Below the pieces are notes generated by a model. It ran no database searches and was not told the origin of the DNA. It saw only the letters and a list, made by a program, of their open reading frames with translations. Source: Vibrio campbellii CAIM 519 = NBRC 15631 = ATCC 25920 (GTDB taxonomy: Bacteria; Pseudomonadota; Gammaproteobacteria; Enterobacterales; Vibrionaceae). Taken from it: 64,000 nt of DNA. Below are positions 16,321-25,660 of this stretch, in pieces. Within the stretch, counting starts at the first letter, position 1, and each line of letters begins with the position of its first letter. Both the position numbers and the translations under genes were made by a program. The stretch lies in the NCBI RefSeq assembly GCF_002163755.1, contig NZ_CP015863.1, positions 682,001 through 746,000 on the forward strand, read 5' to 3'.

Positions 16321-17286
16321 ATGACAGAACACGAAAATACGAATGAAGTGCCACTTTCGATGGAAGCGGGCACGTTACTTAAAAACAAACGCGAATCTCT
16401 AGGCATGACTCAGAAGCACGTTGCTGATCGCCTTAGACTTCGCGTTTCTGTTATTGAAGACATTGAAAACAATCGATTTGAAGAGCAACAGGTAACAACG
16501 TTTACACGTGGTTACTTGCGTTCGTATGCCAAGCTTGTTGGCCTTGATGAAAAGATTGTTTTGGCAGCTTTAGAGCAGACATCTGAAGTGCATGTTAAGC
16601 CACAAGAGACAGAGATGCAGAGTTTCTCTCGTAAAACGAAACACGAGAAACACAACAGCCGCATTATGTTACTCACTTGGGCGATTGCTATCGTGATCAC
16701 CGGTATTTCGGGGGCATGGTGGTGGCAGAACCAACAAGAAAACAGCCTTGCGCAGTTAAGTGCAGAAACTGCGGAAACAGAGCAAGTTGCTGATGATGCA
16801 GAAATCGACCAAATGAGTGCTGATGAGCTTATTGCCAGCACTCCTGCTGAGATTGCACCAGTATCGGCTGCGCTAACCGTGGTTTCTGAAGCTGATACGG
16901 CGATGAGTGCGGCGGGTGATGTGACTGAGCCAGTCGTTGCCGCAGTAGCGGCAGGAGTGACAGAAGAAGCCACTCAAGAACCTGTCGCGGTGATTGAAGA
17001 CGCGCAAGAGGCAGAAGAACCAGCAGCCCCAGTTGTGCCAGAAGGCATGACACTGCTAACTATGAAATTCAAAGCGGATTGCTGGATTCAAGTCAAAGAC
17101 GCGAATGGCAAAACGTTAGTAAGCGGTACTCGTAAACCGGGCCAAGACGTAGAACTTGCCGGAAAAGCACCGTTTAAAGTGATATTAGGCGCACCTGAAG
17201 GCGTCACAATGACATTTGCAAGTGAACCTGTCGACCTTTCTGGGTATACTTCAGGCAAAGTAGCTAGATTCACTTTACCGTTATAA
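16321..17286 (+). CDS. rodZ: Cytoskeletal protein RodZ
   Basis: RodZ anchors MreB filaments to the inner membrane and supports rod shape. The 321-residue protein has an N-terminal helix-turn-helix (about residues 15-80, GTLLKNKRESLGMTQKHVAD), a basic stretch, and one transmembrane helix (about 115-134). An Ala/Glu-rich periplasmic linker follows, then a C-terminal DUF4115-type beta domain (about 240-321). It is followed after only five bases by ispG, as in E. coli. Confidence 0.94.
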   Translation: MTEHENTNEVPLSMEAGTLLKNKRESLGMTQKHVADRLRLRVSVIEDIENNRFEEQQVTTFTRGYLRSYAKLVGLDEKIVLAALEQTSEVHVKPQETEMQSFSRKTKHEKHNSRIMLLTWAIAIVITGISGAWWWQNQQENSLAQLSAETAETEQVADDAEIDQMSADELIASTPAEIAPVSAALTVVSEADTAMSAAGDVTEPVVAAVAAGVTEEATQEPVAVIEDAQEAEEPAAPVVPEGMTLLTMKFKADCWIQVKDANGKTLVSGTRKPGQDVELAGKAPFKVILGAPEGVTMTFASEPVDLSGYTSGKVARFTLPL

Positions 17287-17291
17287 ATATT

Positions 17292-18410
17292 ATGCAACAC
17301 GAATCTCCAATTATTCGTCGTAAATCGACGCGTATTTATGTGGGTGATGTGCCAATTGGTGATGGTGCACCAATTGCAGTACAGTCAATGACAAACACTC
17401 GCACGACTGATGTGGAAGCCACAGTCGCACAAATCCGAGCATTAGAAAAAGTGGGTGCAGACATTGTACGTGTTTCTGTTCCTACTATGGATGCTGCGGA
17501 AGCCTTTAAGCTCATCAAACAGCAAGTGTCTGTGCCGTTAGTTGCGGACATTCACTTTGACTACCGTATTGCCCTGAAAGTGGCCGAGTACGGTGTTGAT
17601 TGTTTGCGTATCAACCCAGGCAACATCGGTAACGAAGAGCGTATTCGCTCTGTTGTTGATTGTGCCCGTGACAAAAACATCCCTATCCGTATCGGTGTAA
17701 ACGGCGGTTCTTTGGAAAAAGATCTGCAGATGAAATACGGTGAGCCAACGCCAGAGGCATTGGTCGAGTCGGCGATGCGTCATGTGGATCATCTAGACCG
17801 TCTTAACTTTGACCAGTTCAAAGTTAGTGTGAAAGCGTCAGATGTGTTCCTAGCGGTGGATTCATACCGTCTATTGGCCAAACAGATTGACCAACCTTTG
17901 CACCTTGGTATCACCGAGGCGGGTGGTGCTCGCGCTGGTTCAGTGAAATCATCGGTTGGTCTAGGTATGCTTTTGGCTGAAGGTATCGGTGATACGCTGC
18001 GTATCTCGTTGGCGGCAGATCCGGTAGAAGAGATCAAAGTTGGCTTTGATATTCTTAAGTCTCTGCGTATTCGCTCACGAGGTATCAACTTTATTGCTTG
18101 TCCAAGCTGTTCACGTCAGGAATTCGATGTGATTAATACAGTGAACGCACTGGAAGAGCGCCTAGAAGACATCATCACACCTATGGATGTGTCTATCATC
18201 GGCTGTGTCGTAAACGGCCCTGGTGAAGCTGAGGTTTCACACCTAGGCCTAGCTGGCAGCAACAAGAAGAGCGCATTCTACGAAGACGGCAAACGTCAGA
18301 AAGAGCGTTTCGACAACGATGATCTAGTGAACCAGCTAGAAGCGAAAATCCGTGCGAAAGCGTCTGTATTAGACCAAGCTAACCGCATCGATATCAAACA
18401 AGAAGATTAA
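17292..18410 (+). CDS. ispG: 4-hydroxy-3-methylbut-2-enyl diphosphate synthase IspG
   Basis: IspG converts MEcPP to HMBPP in the MEP isoprenoid pathway using a [4Fe-4S] cluster. The 372-residue protein has ligands Cys270, Cys273 (ACPSCSRQEFD), Cys305 (GCVVNGPGEAEV) and Glu312. Only AATATT separates the rodZ stop from ATG 17292 and no Shine-Dalgarno sequence is visible, so translation is probably coupled to rodZ. Being Fe-S dependent, it ties functionally to the nearby isc operon. Confidence 0.96.
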   Translation: MQHESPIIRRKSTRIYVGDVPIGDGAPIAVQSMTNTRTTDVEATVAQIRALEKVGADIVRVSVPTMDAAEAFKLIKQQVSVPLVADIHFDYRIALKVAEYGVDCLRINPGNIGNEERIRSVVDCARDKNIPIRIGVNGGSLEKDLQMKYGEPTPEALVESAMRHVDHLDRLNFDQFKVSVKASDVFLAVDSYRLLAKQIDQPLHLGITEAGGARAGSVKSSVGLGMLLAEGIGDTLRISLAADPVEEIKVGFDILKSLRIRSRGINFIACPSCSRQEFDVINTVNALEERLEDIITPMDVSIIGCVVNGPGEAEVSHLGLAGSNKKSAFYEDGKRQKERFDNDDLVNQLEAKIRAKASVLDQANRIDIKQED

Positions 18411-18465
18411 TCTCATAGCTTGAGCACGCTAAGTGTGCTCGGGTTACTAAGCGACGGTAATAATT

Positions 18466-19734
18466 GTGGCAAAGAAAATCCAAGCAATCCGAGGCATGAA
18501 CGACTGCCTTCCAACTCAGTCTCCGCTGTGGCAGAAACTTGAAAACGCAGTAAAAAGTACTGTGAGCGCATACGGCTACAACGAAGTGCGCATGCCAATC
18601 GTTGAAGAAACAAACCTATTCAGCCGCGCGGTTGGTGAAGAGACAGATGTCGTTTCAAAAGAAATGTACACCTTTGATGATCGTAACGGAGACAGCCTAA
18701 CACTTCGCCCTGAAGGTACGGCGGGCTGTGTACGTGCATGTATTCAAAACAGCCTGATTAACCGTGACGAACAACGTCTATGGTACATGGGCCCTATGTT
18801 CCGCCACGAGCGTCCGCAGAAAGGTCGTTACCGTCAATTCCACCAGTGTGGTGTTGAGGTGTTCGGTCTAAATGGTCCGGATGTTGATGCTGAGCTTATC
18901 ATGATGACAGCACGTCTATGGCGTGAGTTGGGTATCAATGAGCATGTTCGTCTTGAGCTTAACTCTATCGGTTCTCAAGAAGACCGCGCAGACTACCGCA
19001 CGGCATTGGTTGCATTCCTTGAGCAACATATCGATGTACTAGACGAAGATTGTAAGCGTCGCATGCACACGAACCCACTGCGAGTTCTGGATACGAAGAA
19101 CCCTGAAGTTCAGGCTATTTTAGTTGATGCACCTCGTCTTTCTGAGTACTTAGGTGAAGAATCTAAAGCACACTTCGCAGGTCTATGTGAACTTTTAGAC
19201 GCTGCAGGTATCGAATACACAGTTAACGAGCGTCTAGTTCGTGGTCTGGATTACTACAATCGCACGGTATTTGAGTGGATCACTGAGAGCCTAGGTGCTC
19301 AAGGCACAGTATGTGGCGGTGGTCGTTACGATGGTCTTGTAGAACAATTAGGCGGCAGTGCAACACCAGCTGTTGGCTTTGCTATGGGTCTAGAGCGTCT
19401 TGTACTGATGCTAGAAACACTAGAGCTAACAGACGTTCGTCGAAGTGTCGATGTTTACGTTGTGACAGCAGGCGAAGGCACAATGATGGTGGGTATGAAG
19501 CTAGCAGAACAGCTTCGTGAAGCAATCCCAGGCGTTCGCGTGATGAGCCACTTCGGTGGTGGTAACTTCAAGAAACAGTTTAAGCGCGCAGATAAAGTGG
19601 GTGCTGTAGTAGCATTGGTTCTGGGCGAAAATGAAGTTGCAGAAAACACCGTAGTACTAAAAGACTTGGTGGGTGGTGAGCAAGAGACTTACAACCAAGC
19701 AGAAGTTGCTGAGAAGATCGCAGCACTGATTTAA
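18466..19734 (+). CDS. hisS: Histidyl-tRNA synthetase
   Basis: HisS is a class II synthetase charging tRNA-His. The 422-residue protein begins MAKKIQAIRGMNDCLP from a GTG start at 18466. It shows motif 2 FRHERPQKGRYRQFHQ, the histidine-binding motif LVRGLDYYNRTVFEW, and motif 3 GFAMGLERL. The C-terminal anticodon-binding domain spans about 330-422. A GAGCAC/GTGCTC hairpin (18422-18440) lies just upstream of the start. Confidence 0.97.
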   Translation: MAKKIQAIRGMNDCLPTQSPLWQKLENAVKSTVSAYGYNEVRMPIVEETNLFSRAVGEETDVVSKEMYTFDDRNGDSLTLRPEGTAGCVRACIQNSLINRDEQRLWYMGPMFRHERPQKGRYRQFHQCGVEVFGLNGPDVDAELIMMTARLWRELGINEHVRLELNSIGSQEDRADYRTALVAFLEQHIDVLDEDCKRRMHTNPLRVLDTKNPEVQAILVDAPRLSEYLGEESKAHFAGLCELLDAAGIEYTVNERLVRGLDYYNRTVFEWITESLGAQGTVCGGGRYDGLVEQLGGSATPAVGFAMGLERLVLMLETLELTDVRRSVDVYVVTAGEGTMMVGMKLAEQLREAIPGVRVMSHFGGGNFKKQFKRADKVGAVVALVLGENEVAENTVVLKDLVGGEQETYNQAEVAEKIAALI

Positions 19735-19776
19735 GTCTTTTAATAAGCTAAAGATTAAATCCTAATTCGTAATAGT

Positions 19777-19802
19777 AAGGCTCCCAAGATAGGAGCCTTT
19801 CG
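19777..19802 (+). terminator. Weak terminator-like hairpin after hisS
   Basis: An 8-bp stem AAGGCTCC/GGAGCCTT with a seven-base loop is followed only by TCGCC, so termination is probably partial and yfgM-bamB may be read from hisS. Confidence 0.5.
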
Positions 19803-19859
19803 CCGAAATAGGAACAATGGCAGCCTCGCTGTCATTTACATGTTTTAAGAGGACAGGAA

Positions 19860-20474
19860 GTGGAACTTTACGATACTGAAGAACAACAAGTTGAAGCCAT
19901 TAAAGACTGGTGGAAGGAAAACGGCAAAGCCGTCATCATCGGTGCGGTTGTTGGTTTAGGTGGTCTATTTGGCTGGCGTTACTACCAGGATTCTGTGATT
20001 CAGGCGAGTGAAGCAGCTTCTCAAAGCTACACAACAGTAATGAACGCTCTGCAAACCAAAGGTGCAGACGCACAAGCGGACATTCAAGCGTTCATCGACT
20101 CAAACGAAGTTAAAGAGTACTCAGTACTTGCAGCACTTCAACTAGCGAAAGTACAAGTGGATGCGAAAGATCTTTCTGCTGCACTTGAGCAACTGAAATG
20201 GGCTCAAAGCAACACCAAAGATGCCGCGCTATCTCCACTTATCAGCTACCGTATTGCGCGCATTGAAGCAGAAATGGGTAACTTTGACGCAGCAAACGCT
20301 GAGTTAGGCAAAGTGACTGATGCAGCATGGACTGGTCGCATTGCTGAGCTGCGTGGTGATATCGCTCTTCGTCAAGGTGACAAAGAAGTAGCATACGCAG
20401 CGTACACTGAAGCTCAACAAGCTGCAGACGCTAGCCCAACGCTACAAATGAAATTGGACGACTTGGCGAAATAA
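19860..20474 (+). CDS. yfgM: SecYEG-associated periplasmic chaperone YfgM
   Basis: YfgM is an inner-membrane protein with a periplasmic TPR domain that works with PpiD at the SecYEG exit. The 204-residue protein has a short cytoplasmic N-terminus (ELYDTEEQQVEAIKDWWKEN), one transmembrane segment (about residues 24-42), and alanine-rich TPR-like helices. The start is GTG at 19860 with AGGA upstream. It is 12 bases from bamB, as in E. coli. Confidence 0.93.
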   Translation: MELYDTEEQQVEAIKDWWKENGKAVIIGAVVGLGGLFGWRYYQDSVIQASEAASQSYTTVMNALQTKGADAQADIQAFIDSNEVKEYSVLAALQLAKVQVDAKDLSAALEQLKWAQSNTKDAALSPLISYRIARIEAEMGNFDAANAELGKVTDAAWTGRIAELRGDIALRQGDKEVAYAAYTEAQQAADASPTLQMKLDDLAK

Positions 20475-20486
20475 GGACCGCATTGG

Positions 20487-21647
20487 ATGAAAAGAGTCTT
20501 TAAGAAAGCCTTGTTAGGGGCATTAACAGTGGGAATCCTAGCTGGTTGTGCTGGCGAGGAAGATACCATTGTCATGGCTCCACTACCTCAGGTAGATAGC
20601 GAGTTTACGCCTAGTGCGAAATGGTCGACGTCGATTGGTGATGGCGTAGGGCACTATTTCTCAAAACTGTCGCCTGTTGTGGCAAATGACACTTTGTTTG
20701 TTGCAAGCCGTGATGGTCTAGTTAAAGCGCTGGATCCAGAAAACGGTAAGCAAAAATGGCAAATTGACCTAGAAGAAGATGTAATTGCGCGTCTTTCTGG
20801 TGGCATCACTGCCGCTTACGGTAACCTGTACATCGGTTCTGAAAATGGTGAAGTCATTGCACTTAGCCAAGAAACTGGTGAAATCATTTGGCGTATCGAA
20901 GTTGGTGGTGAAGTTCTAGCACGACCAGTTGCGGATTCGGGCATGATCATCGTAAACACGAGCCGTGGTACGTTGATTGCGTTAGATGAAAGCACGGGTG
21001 AACAACGCTGGGCACTGAGTACCGAAGTACCAAACCTGACGCTGCGTGGTGATAGTACGCCAACGGCGATCGGTGGTGGTGTATTCTGGGGTACGGCAAA
21101 CGGCCGACTGGCGGCAGCGATTGTTGAACGTGGTCAGCTTATTTGGCAACAACCAGTAGGTACTCCAAAAGGTGCAACGGAAATCGATCGTCTGGTAGAC
21201 GTAGATTCTTCACCGGTTGTTCTAGGTGGTACTCTTTTCACCATCGGTTATAACGGTCAGCTTATTGCTATCGACTTGCGCAGCGCAAACCCAATTTGGA
21301 AGCGCAACTACTCATCGGCGAACGATATCGCGACAGATGGTAGCCGTATTTTCGTGATCACTGAGAAAGATCATGTAGTGGCAGTCGATGCGCGCAGTGG
21401 TACTGAGCTTTGGGAAAACAGCCAGCTGGAATACCGTCAGCTTACTGCTCCAGTTATCGTTGATAATTACCTAGTGGTGGGTGATACATTGGGTTACCTA
21501 CACTGGATCGATCGCTCTACAGGCGAATTCGTTGCACAACAATATGTCGATGACAGTGGTTTTGCTGTTGGTCCGACGTTATTGCCTGATGGTTACGTGA
21601 TTACAACTCGCAATGGCGATGTAAAGAAACTAACCATTAACGAATAA
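20487..21647 (+). CDS. bamB: Outer membrane assembly lipoprotein BamB
   Basis: BamB is a lipoprotein of the BAM complex that folds beta-barrel proteins into the outer membrane. The 386-residue protein has a lipoprotein signal peptide ending in the lipobox LAGC (Cys near residue 22). Repeated PQQ-type propeller blades follow, for example LDPENGKQKWQI and LDESTGEQRW, consistent with an eight-bladed propeller. It lies in the conserved yfgM-bamB-der order and ends at a long intrinsic terminator. Confidence 0.96.
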   Translation: MKRVFKKALLGALTVGILAGCAGEEDTIVMAPLPQVDSEFTPSAKWSTSIGDGVGHYFSKLSPVVANDTLFVASRDGLVKALDPENGKQKWQIDLEEDVIARLSGGITAAYGNLYIGSENGEVIALSQETGEIIWRIEVGGEVLARPVADSGMIIVNTSRGTLIALDESTGEQRWALSTEVPNLTLRGDSTPTAIGGGVFWGTANGRLAAAIVERGQLIWQQPVGTPKGATEIDRLVDVDSSPVVLGGTLFTIGYNGQLIAIDLRSANPIWKRNYSSANDIATDGSRIFVITEKDHVVAVDARSGTELWENSQLEYRQLTAPVIVDNYLVVGDTLGYLHWIDRSTGEFVAQQYVDDSGFAVGPTLLPDGYVITTRNGDVKKLTINE

Positions 21648-21668
21648 TATCGTGATATAATTCACATT

Positions 21669-21702
21669 CGGCTCCTGGCTGGTAACAGTTAGGAGCCGTT
21701 TT
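21669..21702 (+). terminator. Terminator of bamB
   Basis: A 13-bp stem CGGCTCCTGGCTG/CAGTTAGGAGCCG, with two G-T pairs and loop GTAA, is followed by TTTT. It lies 21 bases after the bamB stop. Confidence 0.87.
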
Positions 21703-21828
21703 GTTGTTTGAAATTATTATTTATTAACCGTTATTCCTGACGTGGTTATAGGTAAAAAGCTGGTTTGATTTGGCATCGAGCAAGTCGTTACCTATAACTA
21801 CAGAAGAAAGATTATTGTAGAGGTTGTT

Positions 21829-23325
21829 ATGGTACCTGTTGTTGCTCTAGTAGGGCGTCCGAACGTAGGTAAATCTACACTTTTTAACCGATTGACACGC
21901 ACACGTGACGCGTTGGTTGCGGACTTCCCTGGCCTAACGCGAGACCGTAAATATGGCCAAGCTCGCCTTGGTGAAGAACACGAATTTATCGTTATCGATA
22001 CCGGTGGTATTGATGGCACAGAAGAAGGCGTAGAAACGAAGATGGCAGAACAATCGCTCGCTGCGATTGATGAAGCTGACGTAGTACTATTCCTTGTTGA
22101 TGGTCGCGCTGGCTTAACGCCATCGGATGAAGCGATTGCTGCGCACCTGCGCAAAATCGAAAAGCCAGCAATGCTGGTAGTAAACAAGATCGATGGTATT
22201 GATGCCGATGCAGCTTGTGCCGACTTCTGGCAACTTGGTGTTGACGATATGTACCAAATTGCAGCAGCACACGGCCGTGGTGTGACGGCATTGCTAGAAC
22301 GCGCATTAGCGCCATTCTTTGATGATCTGCTGGCAAGTGAATCTGGAGAAGGTGAGATTGAAGATCTGACTGAGTTCGAAGATGAAGAGCTAGCGGTTGA
22401 AGATTACACCGAAGAAGACGCAGAAGCAGAGTTCAAACGTCTGCAAGACCAGCCAATCAAACTGGCGATCATTGGTCGTCCAAACGTTGGTAAATCAACA
22501 CTGACAAACCGTATTCTTGGTGAAGAGCGTGTTGTGGTATATGACATGCCAGGCACTACGCGTGACTCAATCTACATTCCAATGGAACGTGATGGTCGTG
22601 AGTACGTATTGATCGATACTGCTGGTGTACGTCGCCGTGGTCGTATCAACGAAACAGTAGAGAAATTCTCTGTTGTTAAAACACTGAAAGCCGTAGAAGA
22701 CGCAAACGTGGTTCTATTGGTTATTGACGCACGTGAAAACATTTCTGATCAAGACCTGAGTCTACTTGGCTTCGCATTGAATGCTGGTCGTTCAATCGTA
22801 CTAGCAGTGAACAAGTGGGATGGTCTAGATAACGAAGTGAAAGAGAACGTGAAGAAAGAACTCGACCGTCGTTTAGGTTTCGTTGACTTCGCTCGCATTC
22901 ACTTTATCTCTGCGCTTCACGGTACAGGTGTTGGTCACTTGTTCGAATCGATTCAAGAAGCGTACAAGTCGGCAACGACACGTGTTGGTACCTCTGTTCT
23001 GACTCGTATCATGAAGATGGCAACAGACGATCACCAACCACCAATGGTTCGTGGCCGCCGTATTAAGCTGAAGTATGCGCACGCGGGTGGTTACAACCCA
23101 CCAATCGTGGTTGTTCACGGTAACATGGTTCGCGATCTACCAGATTCGTACAAGCGCTACTTGATGAACTACTTCCGTAAGTCTCTGGAAATCATGGGTA
23201 CACCAATCCGTATTAACTTCCAGAACAGCGACAACCCGTACGAGAACCGTACAAACAAGCTAACGCTATCTCAAGAGCGTAAGCGCAAGCGTATGATGTC
23301 TGCAGTGAAGAACCGCAACAAGTAA
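21829..23325 (+). CDS. der: Ribosome-assembly GTPase Der (EngA)
   Basis: Der is an essential GTPase with two G domains, needed for 50S subunit maturation. The 498-residue protein has the first P-loop GRPNVGKST at about residue 8 with NKID, an acidic linker (about 165-205), and the second P-loop GRPNVGKST at about 216 with NKWDG. A C-terminal KH-like domain ends KRKRMMSAVKNRNK. ATG 21829 follows GAGGTTGTT. Confidence 0.97.
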   Translation: MVPVVALVGRPNVGKSTLFNRLTRTRDALVADFPGLTRDRKYGQARLGEEHEFIVIDTGGIDGTEEGVETKMAEQSLAAIDEADVVLFLVDGRAGLTPSDEAIAAHLRKIEKPAMLVVNKIDGIDADAACADFWQLGVDDMYQIAAAHGRGVTALLERALAPFFDDLLASESGEGEIEDLTEFEDEELAVEDYTEEDAEAEFKRLQDQPIKLAIIGRPNVGKSTLTNRILGEERVVVYDMPGTTRDSIYIPMERDGREYVLIDTAGVRRRGRINETVEKFSVVKTLKAVEDANVVLLVIDARENISDQDLSLLGFALNAGRSIVLAVNKWDGLDNEVKENVKKELDRRLGFVDFARIHFISALHGTGVGHLFESIQEAYKSATTRVGTSVLTRIMKMATDDHQPPMVRGRRIKLKYAHAGGYNPPIVVVHGNMVRDLPDSYKRYLMNYFRKSLEIMGTPIRINFQNSDNPYENRTNKLTLSQERKRKRMMSAVKNRNK

Positions 23326-23342
23326 TCGCCTAAGATTTTATG

Positions 23343-23374
23343 AATACCCAAGTCTCGACTTGGGTATTTTTTTA
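23343..23374 (+). terminator. Terminator of der
   Basis: An 11-bp perfect stem AATACCCAAGT/ACTTGGGTATT with loop CTCG is followed by at least five T, 18 bases after the der stop. Confidence 0.93.
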
Positions 23375-23410
23375 TCAGCAGAATTTTGCTCTAAGCAATG
23401 TATTAGAAGT

Positions 23411-24289
23411 ATGAAGACCATGACCATCACAGCTACCAAGACGCGCTTCTGTCATCAAACTTGGCGACTGGAAGCGCCAGTGCAACTTGTTCACTCTACA
23501 GAAGAAGTGACTTATGTACTTACAGAAATCACACCTTTCCATCCTGTCAGCCACATTTGGCCTGATCATCCTGCAGACAAAGGTACCCTTACTATCAAGG
23601 GTATAAGCTATGAAGTAGCGGATTGCCAAGTTGGAGTGGTAGAGCTTGCAAGTGGAGAATTGCATGTCGGTACAGCAATTCCTGTAAAACGCGATACGGA
23701 AGGGTGGGCGTTTGTGGTGGTGCACGTACTGTCACGAACTGATGCTATAAAGGCTGGTGATACTGCATTATTGGAAGTCGACAAAGAGTACCAGTTGTCG
23801 TTAAGCCGTGGACATAGCGCTGGGCACATTGCATACCTTGCGCTCAATAAGGTGCTGGCGCAAAACTATTGGCGTAAAGACGCTGACCGCAAAGACCCAC
23901 ACGGTAATTACGATTTCAATAGCTACGCCCAAGAGACCAGCTTTGTTACTCCGGATAAATGTCTGGATACCTATCGTTTGGGCAAAACTCTTCGTAAAAG
24001 GGGTCTAAACAGTGCAGATATGCTGTCTGACTTGAAATACATCGAACAACAGGTGAATGTTCTGTTGAAAGATTGGCTAAAAAGAGACATGGCGATCACC
24101 ATCGATTGTCATGGTGAACACCTTACCGATTCACGTTACTGGCAGTGTGATTTAGGTGAAGGTGAAATCGCGGTCATCCCTTGTGGGGGAACGCATGCGA
24201 GCCATTTAAGTGACTTTGGTTCTATCCAAGTAACACTGGTGGAAATAGACTCACAGACAATTGAAATGCACACTGATGTAATACGCTAA
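23411..24289 (+). CDS. Free-standing alanyl-tRNA editing domain protein (AlaX-like)
   Basis: This protein resembles the AlaX family, which hydrolyses Ser- or Gly-tRNA-Ala in trans. With ATG 23411 it has 292 residues. The two zinc-site elements of the AlaRS editing domain are seen as HSAGH (His135 and His139) and CGGTHASH (Cys258, His262). ATG 23420 is an alternative start with better spacing to AGAAG; an extension to 23360 would overlap the der terminator and is unlikely. It is a single-gene unit between der and a GGDEF gene. Substrate specificity cannot be judged from sequence alone. Confidence 0.83.
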   Translation: MKTMTITATKTRFCHQTWRLEAPVQLVHSTEEVTYVLTEITPFHPVSHIWPDHPADKGTLTIKGISYEVADCQVGVVELASGELHVGTAIPVKRDTEGWAFVVVHVLSRTDAIKAGDTALLEVDKEYQLSLSRGHSAGHIAYLALNKVLAQNYWRKDADRKDPHGNYDFNSYAQETSFVTPDKCLDTYRLGKTLRKRGLNSADMLSDLKYIEQQVNVLLKDWLKRDMAITIDCHGEHLTDSRYWQCDLGEGEIAVIPCGGTHASHLSDFGSIQVTLVEIDSQTIEMHTDVIR

Positions 24290-24433
24290 ATTTAGCTTTT
24301 GATCTTTTTATTAAATCCTGCTCATCTTGGTTTTGTATTTGGTTTGTGGTTTTTAGTTCTGTTTTAAATTGAAAGACAGAATATGTAACTTATGCTTTCG
24401 GTGTGTGGTTATATAAATATTCTTTTAAGGGGT

Positions 24434-24477
24434 GATCGCTGATCAAAAGGGAAATATCCGAAGATCAGCACACGATC
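24434..24477 (+). promoter_or_regulatory. Cluster of four GATC sites with inverted repeat
   Basis: Four Dam target sites (24434, 24441, 24463, 24474) occur within 44 bp. The middle two sit in an inverted repeat GCTGATC (24438-24444)/GATCAGC (24463-24469). The cluster is about 110 bp upstream of the GGDEF gene. This could be a methylation- or SeqA-sensitive element or a regulator site. The rest of the 294-bp spacer (24290-24583) shows nothing else definite. Confidence 0.35.
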
Positions 24478-24583
24478 TTTTATAGTGTCGCGTTCGTATA
24501 TTGTGATTTAGTTACCTGTGCCATATTTATAGATTTATTATATTGCAGGCTAACAAACATAATAACGATGTGAATACACCACA

Positions 24584-25588
24584 ATGGACAAAGATAGACT
24601 GTTAGATGCTCACCGAGCAGTCAATCGTCTTTTAGGTAAGCTTGCTCTGGGAATGGAACGCGATAGTCTCAATCATGAAGTTATCAAGTTAAGTGAACGC
24701 CTATTTGGGAAGAGGCAAGCTTCCATTTTACGATTGCACCCCGATACCAACACATTGCATTTGGAATTTGCCCCGCATTTACCTGATTTCTACAATCAAG
24801 CGATTGAAGGGGTTGCGATTGGGCCGCAAATAGGATCATGCGGCGCTGCCGCGTTTTTGAAGCAAACCGTCGTTGTCAGTGATATCGATCACCATGTTAA
24901 CTGGGCACCTTTCCTTGAACTGACTCAGCAGGCTCAACTCCGAGCTTGTTGGTCTGTTCCGATCATTGCTTCGGATGGCTATGTATTGGGGACATTCGCT
25001 GTATACAGCAATACGCCCTCTGAACCGCATGCCTATGAGCTCGAAGTGCTCGAAATGTTGGCTGCTTTGTATGCGGTAGCATTAGAGAAGTATCGTTTAG
25101 AAGAGCAACTGCATTTTCATGCCAGTCGAGATCCACTCACGCACTGTTTCAATCGACGAGCGTTATTGACGGAAGTTGACCGAAAAATTAACGGTAAATG
25201 TGGTCGCAATGCTGTGGTTGGATGTTTCTTTGTTGATATTGATGAGTTTAAGTACATCAATGATCGTTTTGGTCATGAAACTGGTGACCAAGTCTTGGTG
25301 CTAGTGGCTGAGTACTTGAAGCAGGCGTTTCGCTCATGTTCCGTAATAGGGCGGTATGGTGGCGATGAGTTTGTTGGTTTCTGCTGTTTCCCAAACCAGC
25401 ATATTTATCAATCTTTTGTCGAGCGCTTAGAAGATGAGCTTAACCAAGTGTGTCAACTTGAAGAGTATAAAGTAAAAGCCAGTATTGGTGCTGCTTGCAG
25501 TACTGCCAGTGAGCGAGCAGTATTACAGCAGCTTATTCAACAAGCCGATGTTGCTATGTATCAGAACAAACGCGCCAAACGAGCGTGA
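24584..25588 (+). CDS. GAF-GGDEF diguanylate cyclase
   Basis: This is a predicted cytosolic cyclase making c-di-GMP from two GTP. The 334-residue protein has an N-terminal GAF sensor domain (about 15-170, with GPQIGSCGAAAFL) and a C-terminal GGDEF domain (about 180-334). The catalytic motif GGDEF is intact at residues 259-263 and the metal site is in FFVDIDEFKYIND. The product-inhibition I-site RxxD upstream of GGDEF reads RSCS (250-253), so feedback inhibition by c-di-GMP is probably absent. No transmembrane segment or signal peptide is seen. The GAF ligand is unknown. Confidence 0.9.
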   Translation: MDKDRLLDAHRAVNRLLGKLALGMERDSLNHEVIKLSERLFGKRQASILRLHPDTNTLHLEFAPHLPDFYNQAIEGVAIGPQIGSCGAAAFLKQTVVVSDIDHHVNWAPFLELTQQAQLRACWSVPIIASDGYVLGTFAVYSNTPSEPHAYELEVLEMLAALYAVALEKYRLEEQLHFHASRDPLTHCFNRRALLTEVDRKINGKCGRNAVVGCFFVDIDEFKYINDRFGHETGDQVLVLVAEYLKQAFRSCSVIGRYGGDEFVGFCCFPNQHIYQSFVERLEDELNQVCQLEEYKVKASIGAACSTASERAVLQQLIQQADVAMYQNKRAKRA

Positions 25589-25660
25589 TTAAGATCAAGG
25601 CACTAAGCTGGCTTATGATTAGACTGTAAGTCAATGAATCGCGTTTTTTTAGGGGTAACC

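Noticed and set aside
16512..16973. 153-residue minus-strand reading frame inside rodZ
   Set aside because: It is the antisense shadow of the Ala-rich rodZ sequence, with no ribosome-binding site or recognisable domain.
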